64,000 bases of DNA. Origin: Janthinobacterium lividum (GTDB taxonomy: Bacteria > Pseudomonadota > Gammaproteobacteria > Burkholderiales > Burkholderiaceae_D). Shown here piece after piece: positions 1-8,582 of the stretch. Within the stretch, counting starts at the first letter, position 1, and the number at the start of each line of letters is the position of its first letter. A program made the translations under genes and the position numbers. The notes beneath the pieces were generated by a model, which was not told the DNA's origin, did not search any database, and was given only the letters and a program-made list of their open reading frames with translations. The stretch is from contig NZ_JAAOLY010000008.1 in the NCBI RefSeq assembly GCF_011601275.1, positions 124,001 through 188,000 of the forward strand, given 5' to 3'.

Positions 1-655
1 CGGCGGCGATGACGAAATCGTAGCGCTCGGACAGGGCGAACAGGTGTTCCCAGTCCGTCAGGGTGAGCACGGCGCCCGTCGGGTTGCCTGGCGAGCACAG
101 GAACAGCAGCTTGACCTTTTCCCACACGGATGCAGGCACGCTGTCGTAGTCGCAGCCGAAATTGCGCGCCGGGTCGGAATTGACGAAATACGGTTCGGCG
201 CCGGCCAGGTAGGCCGCGCCTTCATAGATCTGGTAAAACGGGTTCGGGCTGATCACCAGCGAGCCGGCCGATGGATCGATCACCGTTTGCGCCAGCGCAA
301 ACAGCGCTTCGCGCGAACCGTTCACGGGCAGGATTTGCGTGGCAGGATTGAGCTTGGGGATGCCATAGCGGCACTCGAGCCAGCCGGCGATGGCGGTGCG
401 CAAGGCTTCCGAACCGATGGTGGTCGGATAGCTGGCCAGGCCATGGATATTGTCGGTCAATGCCTGCTCGATGAAGGCTGGCGTCGGGTGCTTGGGTTCG
501 CCCATGCCCAGACTGATGGGCGCGTAATCGGGATTGACCGTCACGCCGGTAAACAGCTGGCGCAGCTTTTCAAAAGGATATGGTTGCAGTTTAGCAAGAA
601 GTGGATTCACGGAGCGGACCAGGGCAAGAGTGGGAACGAGGGCCGGCTGCGGCAT
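1..655 (-). CDS. dapC: N-succinyldiaminopimelate aminotransferase DapC, 3' end outside window
   Basis: Class I/II PLP aminotransferase of the succinylase branch of lysine and diaminopimelate synthesis. The visible ~218 residues include NPLLAKLQPYPFEKLRQLF near the N-terminus, NGSREALFALAQ, and LLFLCSPGNPTGAVLT, the conserved asparagine region of fold-type I enzymes. The PLP lysine lies beyond base 1 and cannot be checked. Start choice: an ATG at 676 overlaps a TATAAT on the minus strand (680-675) that looks like the -10 box, so ATG 655 is preferred. GTG 610, which begins the block where homologues usually start, is also possible. It is divergent from tsaB across a short shared promoter region. 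DapC rather than another aminotransferase is a family-level call. Confidence 0.8.
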   Translation of the reverse strand, partial: MPQPALVPTLALVRSVNPLLAKLQPYPFEKLRQLFTGVTVNPDYAPISLGMGEPKHPTPAFIEQALTDNIHGLASYPTTIGSEALRTAIAGWLECRYGIPKLNPATQILPVNGSREALFALAQTVIDPSAGSLVISPNPFYQIYEGAAYLAGAEPYFVNSDPARNFGCDYDSVPASVWEKVKLLFLCSPGNPTGAVLTLTDWEHLFALSERYDFVIAA

Positions 656-768
656 TGCCACCAGCCAGCCTTCCATTATAGCCGTGCCAGAGAGAGTGTT
701 GTGCAATGCGGCAGCGGCGGTACGCACTGCGTACTGTAATAACGTACAGGCACAGGTTAAAATACGCC

Positions 769-1494
769 ATGCCTACCTTACTTCCCACCTTACTTGCTAT
801 TGAAACGTCGTCCGAACTCGCCTCCTGCGCCTTGCTGCGCGGCGATGCCGTTCTGTCCCGCGCCTCGTCGGGCGTGCGTACCCATTCCCAGTCCATCCTG
901 CCCATGGTGCAGGAATTGCTGGCCGAAGCGGGCGTGGCCCTGGCGGACGTGGACGCCATCGCCTACGGCTCCGGCCCTGGCTCGTTTACGGGCGTGCGCA
1001 CGGCCTGCGGCATCGCGCAAGGCTTGGCCTATGGCGCCAACCTGCCCGTCGTGCCCGTCGTGACGCTCGACGCCATGGCGCTCGCATGCCACCAGCAGCA
1101 TGGCGCGCAGCGCATCGTCACCGTGCTCGACGCCCGCATGGGCGAAGTGTACTGGGCGCAATATGATTACCAGGATGGCTTGCAGATTGTTGCGCCACCG
1201 GCCCTGAGTGCGCCTGCCGGCGTAGCGCCGCAAGGCGACGTCACCGCTTGCGGCAACGGTTTTGCGGCCTATGCCGATGCCTTGGCGACGCTGCCATGCG
1301 CCGCCAGCGCGGACGCGGCCATCATGCCGCACGCCGTGCAAGTGGCGCAGCTGGCGCGCATCGCCTTTGCGGCCGGTCAGTTCGTGACGGCGGCCGAGGC
1401 GCAGCCTTTGTACTTGCGCAACAAGATCGCCTACACGAGCGCGGAACGCCTCGACATGCAGGCCGCCAAGGCTGCTGCGGAGTCGGCACAATGA
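769..1494 (+). CDS. tsaB: tRNA threonylcarbamoyladenosine biosynthesis protein TsaB
   Basis: Non-catalytic ASKHA-fold partner of TsaD in making the t6A37 modification of ANN-decoding tRNAs. The 241-aa product has the expected N-terminus LLAIETSSELASCALL and the signature YGSGPGSFTGVRTACGIAQGL. ATG 769 is chosen because the product then begins with the family block. No clear ribosome binding site is visible, and TAAAAT at 758-763 ends only 6 bases before the ATG, so the message may be leaderless. The stop overlaps the start of rimI by four bases (ATGA at 1491-1494), which suggests translational coupling. This pairing is common in proteobacteria. Confidence 0.93.
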   Translation: MPTLLPTLLAIETSSELASCALLRGDAVLSRASSGVRTHSQSILPMVQELLAEAGVALADVDAIAYGSGPGSFTGVRTACGIAQGLAYGANLPVVPVVTLDAMALACHQQHGAQRIVTVLDARMGEVYWAQYDYQDGLQIVAPPALSAPAGVAPQGDVTACGNGFAAYADALATLPCAASADAAIMPHAVQVAQLARIAFAAGQFVTAAEAQPLYLRNKIAYTSAERLDMQAAKAAAESAQ

Positions 1495-1988
1495 GTGTAG
1501 GGGGCCAGGACAAGGACAGCGCTGCAGCTTGGGACTTGCTGCGCCTCGACTATCAGCCGATGGTGGAAGCGGACCTGTTTGAGGTGCTGGCGCTGGAACA
1601 GCGCGTGTATCCGCATCCGTGGACGCATGGCAACTTTGTCGATTCCCTCAAGAGCGGCTACCCTGGCTGGGTCTTGCGCGACGTGGATGGCACCTTGCTC
1701 GGCTACTTTTTGCTGATGCTGGTGGTCGATGAAGCGCACTTGCTGAACGTGGCCGTCGAGGGCGCCATCCAGGGACAGGGGTTGGGGCGTTTCCTGCTGA
1801 ACCAGTCCTGCGCCTGCGCGCGCCAGCTGGGCATGGAATCGATGCTGCTGGAAGTGCGTCCGTCGAACGTGCGCGCGCTCGATATTTACCAGCGTTATGG
1901 ATTTGAACAGATCGGCCGGCGTAAGGGATATTATCCTGCCGCCAATTCGCAACGTGAGGACGCCATCGTGATGCGTTATACCTTATGA
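1491..1988 (+). CDS. rimI: Ribosomal protein S18-alanine N-acetyltransferase RimI
   Basis: GNAT-family acetyltransferase of 165 aa, expected to acetylate the N-terminal alanine of ribosomal protein S18. The acetyl-CoA pyrophosphate-binding motif is visible as QGQGLGRFLL. It is followed by LEVRPSNVRALDIYQRYGF and the RimI-typical tail GFEQIGRRKGYY. An extra ~20 residues precede the usual N-terminus (SVGGQDKDSAAAWDLLRLDY). The gene overlaps tsaB upstream and the glycosylase-like gene downstream by four bases each, so the three are almost certainly one transcript. Confidence 0.92.
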   Translation: MSVGGQDKDSAAAWDLLRLDYQPMVEADLFEVLALEQRVYPHPWTHGNFVDSLKSGYPGWVLRDVDGTLLGYFLLMLVVDEAHLLNVAVEGAIQGQGLGRFLLNQSCACARQLGMESMLLEVRPSNVRALDIYQRYGFEQIGRRKGYYPAANSQREDAIVMRYTL

Positions 1989-2887
1989 GCCGCAGCGCCG
2001 TTTTCCTCGATGAAATGGGCGTCGGCCCGTTGTGGCGCTTGCGCCAGGGTGTTGCACCCGAAGCTGTTGACGCCGTCGTCGAAGCGCCCGTGGAGATGGA
2101 AGCGGCCGTGGCGCCACCCGTGGCTGAAGCCTTTGACGCCGTGGCCACAGTGGTCACCCAGGCGGTCGTCGAGGTGGCTGCCGAGGCGAAGGTCGAGGTG
2201 AAGGCCGAAGCGCCCGCCGCCGTTGCCGCTGCGCCAGTTCCTGCCGCCGAGCCGGACGACACGGCTTGGTTCGACGATGCGCCGCCACCGCCGCCCGTCA
2301 AGCAGCTGAGCGATGCCGATATCGCGGCCCTCGACTGGGATGGCTTGACGGCGGCCGTGGCCAAGTGCGCGCGCTGCGACCTGTGCAAGACGCGCAAGGG
2401 CGTCGTCATGGGCCGTGGCGACCGCCAGGGCGATTGGCTGATGCTGGCCAGCAGCCCCTCGCGCGCGGAAGAGCGGGAAGGGCGTGCCTTGCCGGGCGCA
2501 CAGGAAAAATTACTCGACAATATGCTGAAAGCCATCGAGGTTGACGCCGGCAGCCACGTGTACATCACGCACTTGCTGAAATGCCGTCCGCTGGACGAGG
2601 CCGGGCAGGAGCGTCTGCCGACAGAGGCCGAGTCCGCCGCCTGCCGCCCGTACTTCGACCGCGAACTGGCCCTGCTGCAACCGCGCACCATCGTCACCCT
2701 AGGTTCGATGGCCGCCGCCGGCATCAATTCCGGCGAAAAACCCGTGCGCGGCAAGGTGCGCCAGCTGGGCAATGCGTCCGTCGTGGCCACCTTTCATCCG
2801 GAAATGTTGCTGCAGGACGAGACGGGCAAGGCCAAGGCCCGTGCCTGGGCCGACCTGTGCCTGGCGAAAAGCACGCACGGTGGGTGA
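1985..2887 (+). CDS. Family-4-type uracil-DNA glycosylase-like protein with altered active site
   Basis: A 300-aa protein of the Fe-S family 4 uracil-DNA glycosylase group. Residues 1-110 are a low-complexity Ala/Glu/Val/Pro stretch. The glycosylase domain follows, with likely cluster cysteines C128, C131, C200 and C220 and the late motif FHPEMLL (H271, P272). The first catalytic motif, GEAPG in active enzymes, reads ASSPS at 155-159, so the water-activating Glu is Ser156. The uracil-contacting Asn of VYITN is His196 (VYITHLLKCRP). The fold is recognisable, but normal activity is doubtful. It is coupled to rimI by an ATGA overlap. Confidence 0.8.
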   Translation: MSRSAVFLDEMGVGPLWRLRQGVAPEAVDAVVEAPVEMEAAVAPPVAEAFDAVATVVTQAVVEVAAEAKVEVKAEAPAAVAAAPVPAAEPDDTAWFDDAPPPPPVKQLSDADIAALDWDGLTAAVAKCARCDLCKTRKGVVMGRGDRQGDWLMLASSPSRAEEREGRALPGAQEKLLDNMLKAIEVDAGSHVYITHLLKCRPLDEAGQERLPTEAESAACRPYFDRELALLQPRTIVTLGSMAAAGINSGEKPVRGKVRQLGNASVVATFHPEMLLQDETGKAKARAWADLCLAKSTHGG

Positions 2888-3818
2888 TACCTCCGTCGAC
2901 AGCTTTCAGGCCCGCTTCGAGCGCCGATGGGGACATCTGACGCACCCCCGCGTGCGTGCGCTGGCCTGGCTGCTCGATTCGCCCGACTTGCTGGATCCGT
3001 CCAGTCCCCACTGGGGCGGGCGCATCGCCAGCCTCGCGCCCGTCACGCCTGCCGTGGCGGCGTGGCTGGCGGCGCTGCAGGATGATCCGTCGCCGCTCGA
3101 TGCGGCGCTGGGGCCGAAATTCTATTCCCGCCTGGGCCTGTACGCTGAAAAGCTGCTGGCCTTTTATTTTGAGCAGCATGGACTGCTGCAAGCGCATGGC
3201 TTGCAGGTGCAGGTCAACCGCAACGACACGGTGGGCGAGTTCGATTTCCTGCTGCGTGACGGGAGTGAGTTGCTGCATTGGGAATTCGCCACCAAGTTCT
3301 ACCTGCTCGAAGGCGCGCCCGATCCTGGCGTGTTCAATCACTTGATCGGTCCGAACCTGGCCGATACCCTGGGCTTGAAGATGCGCAAAATTCTCGACAA
3401 GCAACTGGCCTTGTCCCGCCATCCGGCCGCGCAAAGCCTGCTGGCGCACCCCGTGCGCGCGGCGCAGGCGCTGGTCAAGGGCTGGCTGTTCTATGCGGCA
3501 GGCGCCACGCCAGGCATGGACGGCATTTCCCAGGAACATGGACATGGCTTCTGGTGCACGCCAACGCAATTGCCGCAGCAGCGTTACGTCGTGCTGCCCC
3601 GATTGCAATGGCTGGCGCCGTTCAAGGGGCGCGACGTGGAAGTGCTGGACGTCGATGCCTTGCGCGCGCAATTGTTTGATCTGGCGCAACCGGTGCTGGT
3701 GGCAGCGGTGGACAATGTCGATGGATGGGAAGTGGAGCGTACGCGCGGTTTTGTCGTGCCCCATGACTGGACGGAGCAGGCTGCGGCGCGGCGGGTGTTA
3801 GGTACCTTGCCAGCGTAA
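2880..3818 (+). CDS. DUF1853 family protein
   Basis: A 312-aa protein matching the DUF1853 family: FYSRLGLYAEKLLAFYFEQHG, then VGEFDFLLRDG and HWEFATKFYL. This Glu/Asp-rich core resembles PD-(D/E)XK nuclease-like folds, but that link is inference. The likely start is GTG 2880, eight bases inside the preceding gene, giving VGDTSVDSFQARFERRWGHL. An upstream frame-continuous ATG at 2772 would overlap the glycosylase gene far more. It is probably the last gene of the tsaB transcript. Function unknown. Confidence 0.75.
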   Translation: MGDTSVDSFQARFERRWGHLTHPRVRALAWLLDSPDLLDPSSPHWGGRIASLAPVTPAVAAWLAALQDDPSPLDAALGPKFYSRLGLYAEKLLAFYFEQHGLLQAHGLQVQVNRNDTVGEFDFLLRDGSELLHWEFATKFYLLEGAPDPGVFNHLIGPNLADTLGLKMRKILDKQLALSRHPAAQSLLAHPVRAAQALVKGWLFYAAGATPGMDGISQEHGHGFWCTPTQLPQQRYVVLPRLQWLAPFKGRDVEVLDVDALRAQLFDLAQPVLVAAVDNVDGWEVERTRGFVVPHDWTEQAAARRVLGTLPA

Positions 3819-3821
3819 TGC

Positions 3822-3850
3822 TGGGGTCAGACCCGCCGGGTCTGACCCCA
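3822..3850. repeat. Perfect GC-rich palindrome between convergent genes
   Basis: TGGGGTCAGACCC (3822-3834), a 3-base gap, and its exact reverse complement (3838-3850). It sits between the stop of the DUF1853 gene and the stop of lplT. There is no T-run on either side, so it is not a classical intrinsic terminator. It resembles the short REP-type elements scattered through Oxalobacteraceae genomes, a point from general knowledge that was not searched here. Confidence 0.7.
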
Positions 3851-3853
3851 AAA

Positions 3854-5116
3854 TTAGTGTTTCTGCTCGCCAATCAAGGAAAGATTGTCATGCTCAGCCT
3901 GGTTCAGCTTGTGCTTGCGCATGATCATGTACATGGTGCCGGCGACGAACAGGCCGAACAGGGTGATGATGATGTTCAGCGGCAGGTGCAAACGGATCAT
4001 GATCGAATACACGGCCAGCATGGTGAGAATCGACAGGTTTTCGTTGAAGTTCTGGACGGCGATGGAATGGCCTGCGCTCATCAGCACGTGGCCGCGGTGT
4101 TGCAGCAGTGCATTCATTGGCACGACGAAGAAGCCGGACAGGGCGCCGATCAGTATCAGCAGCGGGTAGGCGATCCACACGGAATGTACTTGCGTCATCA
4201 TCATGACGATCACGCCCATGGCGATACCGAGCGGAATGACGGTCAGCGATTTGCGCAGCGGAATGAAGCGGGCCGACAGCACGGCGCCGGCGGCCACGCC
4301 GATGGCGACCACGCCCACCAGGCTGGTTGCCTTGTCGAACGGCATGTTCAGCGATTGCTTGGCCCATTCCAGCACGATCAGCTGCAAGGTGGCGCCAGCG
4401 CCCCAGAACAGGGTTGTCACGGCCAGGGTGATCTGGCCCAGCTTGTCTTTCCACAGGATGGAATAGCAATTGGCAAAATCGGTAATCAGTTTGATAGGAT
4501 TGCGTTCCTGGTGCGGATACACGCAGCCCGTATCTGGAATCTTCAGGTTGGCCAGCGTCGCCAGTGCATAAATGCCCACTACCACGCACAAGGCCGCTTC
4601 CGTCTTGCTGGTGATGCCCGTATCGATCAGGGGAATGTCGATGGACAGCAGCATGTCGGACACGTGACCGCTGACGAGTGCGCCGCCCATGACGGTGCCG
4701 AGGATGATGGAGGTGACGGTCAAGCCTTCGATCCAGCCATTCGCCGCCACCAGCTTTTCCGGCGGCAGCAGTTCCGTCAGGATGCCGTACTTGGCGGGCG
4801 AGTACACGGCCGCGCCAAAACCGACGACGGCGTAGGCCAGCAGTGGATGTACATGGAAAAAGACGAGGGCGCAGCCGAAGATCTTGACCATGTTGGCGAT
4901 GAACATGACCTTGCCTTTCGGCAATGCATCCGCGAAGGCGCCGACAAAAGCGGCCAACAGCACGTAAAACAGCACGAACGACAGTTTAAGCAGCGGCGTG
5001 ATCCACGCCGGGGATTTCATGGACACCAATAAATCGACGGCGACAAAAAAGAGGGCGTTATCTGCCAGCGAGGAAAAGAACTGCGCCGCCATGATGGTAT
5101 AAAAACCACGATTCAT
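3854..5116 (-). CDS. lplT: Lysophospholipid transporter LplT
   Basis: A 420-aa major facilitator protein with about 12 membrane segments, matching LplT, which flips lysophospholipids to the inner leaflet for re-acylation. Features include FYTIMAAQFFSSLADNALFF at the N-terminus, YSPAKYGILTELLPPEKLVA (a strongly conserved LplT block), and GFFVVPMNALLQHRG. ATG 5116 (MNRGFYTIM) is the start typical of the family; the frame stays open upstream to 5467 but that part does not look coding. The acyltransferase-ligase partner aas, often adjacent in enterobacteria, is absent here. It converges on the DUF1853 gene. Confidence 0.88.
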   Translation of the reverse strand: MNRGFYTIMAAQFFSSLADNALFFVAVDLLVSMKSPAWITPLLKLSFVLFYVLLAAFVGAFADALPKGKVMFIANMVKIFGCALVFFHVHPLLAYAVVGFGAAVYSPAKYGILTELLPPEKLVAANGWIEGLTVTSIILGTVMGGALVSGHVSDMLLSIDIPLIDTGITSKTEAALCVVVGIYALATLANLKIPDTGCVYPHQERNPIKLITDFANCYSILWKDKLGQITLAVTTLFWGAGATLQLIVLEWAKQSLNMPFDKATSLVGVVAIGVAAGAVLSARFIPLRKSLTVIPLGIAMGVIVMMMTQVHSVWIAYPLLILIGALSGFFVVPMNALLQHRGHVLMSAGHSIAVQNFNENLSILTMLAVYSIMIRLHLPLNIIITLFGLFVAGTMYMIMRKHKLNQAEHDNLSLIGEQKH

Positions 5117-5363
5117 TCTGGATTGCCTGAAATCATATCTGGCTTGCTTTATACCACGAAAAAACGGCAAACCCCAAGTTTGGAAGGGGCTGCTTTGCAT
5201 CCGCTTGCCTAAGGTCGGCTTAATTTTTCTGCCGTAGAAAAATACACATACATGTGAGCATTTTATAAATGATGTCCGATGCGCACGACCTGCGGTGCCT
5301 GCCATGTCCTCGTACGGCCCATCCGGTAAAATACGGCTTTCCCACTTGCCGTGTGTCACGCTT

Positions 5364-6455
5364 ATGCCCAGGCCCCTCATCGCCACCATCCATCTCGATG
5401 CCATGCAACACAATCTGGCGCGCGCCCGTGCCGGCGCCCGCGGCGCCAACGTGTGGGCCGTCGTCAAGGCGAATGCCTACGGCCACGGCCTGGAGCGGGC
5501 CATGCGGGGCTTTGCCGAGGCCGATGGCCTGGCGCTGGTCGAGGTCGATTATGCCGTGCGCTTGCGCGAGATGGGCTGGACCAAGCCCATCTTGTTGCTG
5601 GAAGGTTTTTTCGACGCCAGCGATTTGCCTGTCATGGCGCAATATGGCTTGAACGGCAGCGTGCATTGCGAAGAGCAGATCGACATGCTGGCAGCGGCGC
5701 GCTTGCCGCACGCCATCGACGTGCACCTGAAGATGAACACGGGCATGAACCGCCTGGGTTTCACGCCGCAAGCCGTGGCGGGTGCCTATGCGCGCTTGCG
5801 CGCCATGCCGCACGTCGGCACGATCACCCTGATGACGCATTTCGCCAATGCGGACGAGGCGGCGCCCACGCGTTTGCCCCTGGAACAGCAGATGCTGCGT
5901 TTTGAGGCGGGCGCGGCGAGCATTGGCGCTGCCTTGCCGCGCAGCCTGTGCAATTCTGCCGGCGTGCTGATGCACCAGCTCGACAGCGACTGGGTGCGCC
6001 CCGGCATCATGCTGTATGGCGGCACGCCCAGCGGCGCTCCCGGCGGGACGTCCGCGCAAGCGTTCGGCTTGCTGCCTACCATGACCTTGCGCAGCATCAT
6101 CATCGGCATCCAGGATATCGCCGCTGGCGAAGTGGTAGGCTACGGCAGCCGCTACGAAGCGGCCGGCAATATCAAGGTAGGCGTAGTGGCCTGCGGCTAT
6201 GCGGACGGCTATCCGCGCCACGCGCCCGAAGGCACGCCCGTGCTCGTCGACGGCGTGCGCACAGGCCTCATCGGCAGGGTGTCGATGGACATGCTGATGG
6301 TCGATCTGACGCACGTGCTGGGCGCAAAAGTCGGCAGCGCCGTCACCCTGTGGGGCCAGGGCATGCCGATCGACGAGGTGGCCCTGGCCGCCGGCACCAT
6401 CGGCTATGAGCTGATGTGCGCACTGGCGCCCCGTGTTCCGGTGATCGAGGCGTGA
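5364..6455 (+). CDS. alr: Alanine racemase
   Basis: Fold-type III PLP enzyme (363 aa) interconverting L- and D-alanine for peptidoglycan. The PLP lysine lies in VWAVVKANAYGHG near the N-terminus. The catalytic Tyr region (VGYGSRYEA), ACGYADGYPR and GRVSMDMLMVDL are present. ATG 5364 begins MPRPLIATIHLDAMQHN, the family start; no strong ribosome binding site precedes it. A TAAAAT that could serve as -10 lies about 30 bases upstream. radA follows 69 bases downstream on the same strand but seems to have its own promoter. Confidence 0.95.
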   Translation: MPRPLIATIHLDAMQHNLARARAGARGANVWAVVKANAYGHGLERAMRGFAEADGLALVEVDYAVRLREMGWTKPILLLEGFFDASDLPVMAQYGLNGSVHCEEQIDMLAAARLPHAIDVHLKMNTGMNRLGFTPQAVAGAYARLRAMPHVGTITLMTHFANADEAAPTRLPLEQQMLRFEAGAASIGAALPRSLCNSAGVLMHQLDSDWVRPGIMLYGGTPSGAPGGTSAQAFGLLPTMTLRSIIIGIQDIAAGEVVGYGSRYEAAGNIKVGVVACGYADGYPRHAPEGTPVLVDGVRTGLIGRVSMDMLMVDLTHVLGAKVGSAVTLWGQGMPIDEVALAAGTIGYELMCALAPRVPVIEA

Positions 6456-6478
6456 CCTCGCAGCCTTGTTTGTATATA

Positions 6479-6494
6479 CTGTATATATAAACAG
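6479..6494. promoter_or_regulatory. LexA-like box upstream of radA
   Basis: CTGT-N8-ACAG with an AT-rich centre (CTGTATATATAAACAG), matching the enterobacterial and betaproteobacterial SOS box. A possible promoter overlaps it: GTGACC at 6452-6457, a 17-base spacer and TATACT at 6475-6480, which would place transcription initiation inside the box. It lies 31 bases before the radA ATG. Confidence 0.65.
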
Positions 6495-6524
6495 CAGTTT
6501 CACCTTACCCGGGCAAAGTACACC

Positions 6525-7901
6525 ATGGCAAAAGTCAAGACCATCTACACCTGCAGCGATTGCGGCGCCATCAGTAATAAATGGATGGGGCAATGCACCT
6601 CGTGCAACCAGTGGAACACCATGGTGGAAACGCTGCCCGAGACGGGCGGCAACAACCGCTATTCGAATCCGCAGCACATGTCGCTGGCGCAGACGGCGCC
6701 CGTGCTGTCGCTCGACGATATCGACGCCATCGACGTGCCCCGCTTCGGCACGGGCATCGAGGAATTCGACCGCGTGCTGGGCGGCGGCATGGTGGCTGGC
6801 GGCGTCGTACTGATCGGCGGCGACCCCGGCATCGGCAAGTCGACCCTGCTGCTGCAGGCGCTGGCGAACATGTCGCACCACAAGCGCGTGCTGTACGTCA
6901 GTGGCGAGGAATCGGGCGCGCAGATCGCCCTGCGCGCCAAGCGCCTCGTCATCGACGCCAAGGAACTCAAATTGCAGGCCGAGATCCAGCTGGAAAAGAT
7001 CCTGTCCACCTTGAACGATCTGAAACCGGAAGTGGTGGTCATCGACTCGATCCAGACCGTGTATTCGGACGCGCTCAGTTCGGCGCCCGGTTCCGTGGCG
7101 CAAGTGCGCGAATGCGCGGCCCAGCTCACGCGCGCGGCCAAGCAGACGGGCGTGACCATCATTCTGGTGGGCCACGTGACGAAAGAGGGCGCGCTGGCCG
7201 GTCCCCGCGTACTCGAGCACATTGTCGATACGGTGCTGTATTTCGAGGGCGACGCCCATTCCAGCTTCCGCCTCGTGCGCGCCATCAAGAACCGTTTCGG
7301 CGCCGTCAACGAATTGGGCGTATTCGCCATGACGGAAAAGGGCTTGAAGGGGGTGTCGAATCCATCGGCCCTGTTCCTGTCGCAGCACGACAACCAGGTG
7401 CCCGGTTCCTGCGTGATGGTGACGCAGGAAGGCACGCGCCCTTTGCTGGTGGAAATCCAGGCCCTCGTCGATACGAGCCACTTGCCCAATGCGCGCCGGT
7501 TGTCCGTCGGCCTGGAGCAAAACCGCCTGGCCATGCTGCTTGCCGTCGCGCACCGCCACGCGGGCATCGCGGCCTTCGACCAGGATGTGTTCATCAACGC
7601 GGTGGGCGGCGTGAAGATCACGGAACCGGCGGCCGACCTGGCCGTGTTGCTGGCGATTAACTCGTCGATGCGCAACAAGCCCTTGCCGCGGGGATTGGTC
7701 GTGTTTGGCGAAGTGGGGCTGGCCGGCGAAATCCGCCCCGCGCCACGGGGCCAGGAACGCTTGCGCGAAGCGGCCAAGCTGGGCTTTACCCTGGCCGTGG
7801 TGCCCAAATCCAATTTACCGAAACAGGTCATCGAGGGCCTCAAGGTCATCGGCGTCGAGCGCATCGACGAGGCATTCAATAAGCTCCGTGACCTGGAGTA
7901 A
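6525..7901 (+). CDS. radA: DNA repair protein RadA
   Basis: A 458-aa RecA-like branch-migration helicase acting on recombination intermediates. Domains in order: C4 zinc finger (C10, C13, C24, C27), ATPase with Walker A GGDPGIGKST around residues 93-102, the RadA-specific KNRFG motif (AIKNRFGAVNELG), and a Lon-protease-like C-terminal domain with LPRGLVVFGEVGLAGEIRP. The length is normal. The preceding CTGT-N8-ACAG box suggests damage-inducible expression under LexA, which the sequence supports but does not prove. Confidence 0.96.
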   Translation: MAKVKTIYTCSDCGAISNKWMGQCTSCNQWNTMVETLPETGGNNRYSNPQHMSLAQTAPVLSLDDIDAIDVPRFGTGIEEFDRVLGGGMVAGGVVLIGGDPGIGKSTLLLQALANMSHHKRVLYVSGEESGAQIALRAKRLVIDAKELKLQAEIQLEKILSTLNDLKPEVVVIDSIQTVYSDALSSAPGSVAQVRECAAQLTRAAKQTGVTIILVGHVTKEGALAGPRVLEHIVDTVLYFEGDAHSSFRLVRAIKNRFGAVNELGVFAMTEKGLKGVSNPSALFLSQHDNQVPGSCVMVTQEGTRPLLVEIQALVDTSHLPNARRLSVGLEQNRLAMLLAVAHRHAGIAAFDQDVFINAVGGVKITEPAADLAVLLAINSSMRNKPLPRGLVVFGEVGLAGEIRPAPRGQERLREAAKLGFTLAVVPKSNLPKQVIEGLKVIGVERIDEAFNKLRDLE

Positions 7902-7961
7902 TAGTTGGTATGGTTTAAATGCCAAGCTTGAGACAAGTCAAACAAAATTTCCGTTTGGAAC

Positions 7962-7967
7962 TATAAT
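7962..7967 (+). promoter_or_regulatory. Probable -10 box upstream of PilZ gene
   Basis: A perfect TATAAT about 66 bases before the PilZ gene start, in a markedly AT-rich stretch after radA. No good -35 hexamer sits 16-18 bases upstream, so either the promoter is weak or activated, or the -10 match is fortuitous. Confidence 0.4.
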
Positions 7968-8032
7968 ATTTGTCCGATGGATTCTCCTCATGAATCCGCG
8001 TCGACAATGAATTAATAGAGAAGCGGAATACA

Positions 8033-8353
8033 GTGTCAGTAGAGCAAAGGCAGGGCGCACGCAAGATATTGCGTGCCAAGGCAATGTTGGTAATGGATGG
8101 TGCGGGCCCTGTGGCGGCACGCACCCTTGATGTAGGGCCGGGCGGAATGGCGGCCGTCATCGCTGAGCCGGTGCCGACAGGCAAGCAGGGCAAGGTGCTG
8201 TTCGAGCTGTTTTACGATGGCGCGGCGCACATCATCGAGGCGCGCGTGTCCGTCTCACACTGCATTTTCAGCAGTGCCGGTTTCAAGGTGGGACTCACTT
8301 TCCTGCAACTGGACATGGCTGTCAGCAGCGCCATTTCGAAATTCATGCGCTGA
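8033..8353 (+). CDS. PilZ-domain protein
   Basis: A single-domain PilZ protein of 106 aa, a likely c-di-GMP receptor. The first binding motif RxxxR is present at R6-R10 (RQGAR). The second motif, normally (D/N)xSxxG, reads DVGPGG, so its serine is replaced by glycine. The frame starts with GTG 8033, preceded by AGAGAAGCGG. No enzyme or motility domain is attached, so it probably acts through a partner. It sits upstream of fliD, and the window also carries a GGDEF-EAL protein that could control its ligand. Confidence 0.8.
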   Translation: MSVEQRQGARKILRAKAMLVMDGAGPVAARTLDVGPGGMAAVIAEPVPTGKQGKVLFELFYDGAAHIIEARVSVSHCIFSSAGFKVGLTFLQLDMAVSSAISKFMR

Positions 8354-8582
8354 GGCATGCCCGAGATAAGCGGCAAGTGAAATGCGCTAGAATGGTGCAT
8401 ATAGGTTTGCAGTCAGGAAAAACTTGTTCTGTTCGCTGTTTTGATATTCCGGTAATACTGCATAATTATCAATCAGAAGAGGGACGCCGCCGCGCCACGC
8501 GCGCCTGCCGTCCGTTTCTTGCGCAGCACGGTCAGGACCTGAACCGTGTGTCATGACCTTACACCCGACGGGAACGCCTACC

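Noticed and set aside
5220-7559. A 779-codon open frame on the minus strand over alr and radA
   Set aside because: It is a GC-driven shadow. Its composition is rich in His, Gln, Arg and Gly with no domain, while both plus-strand genes show complete enzyme motifs.
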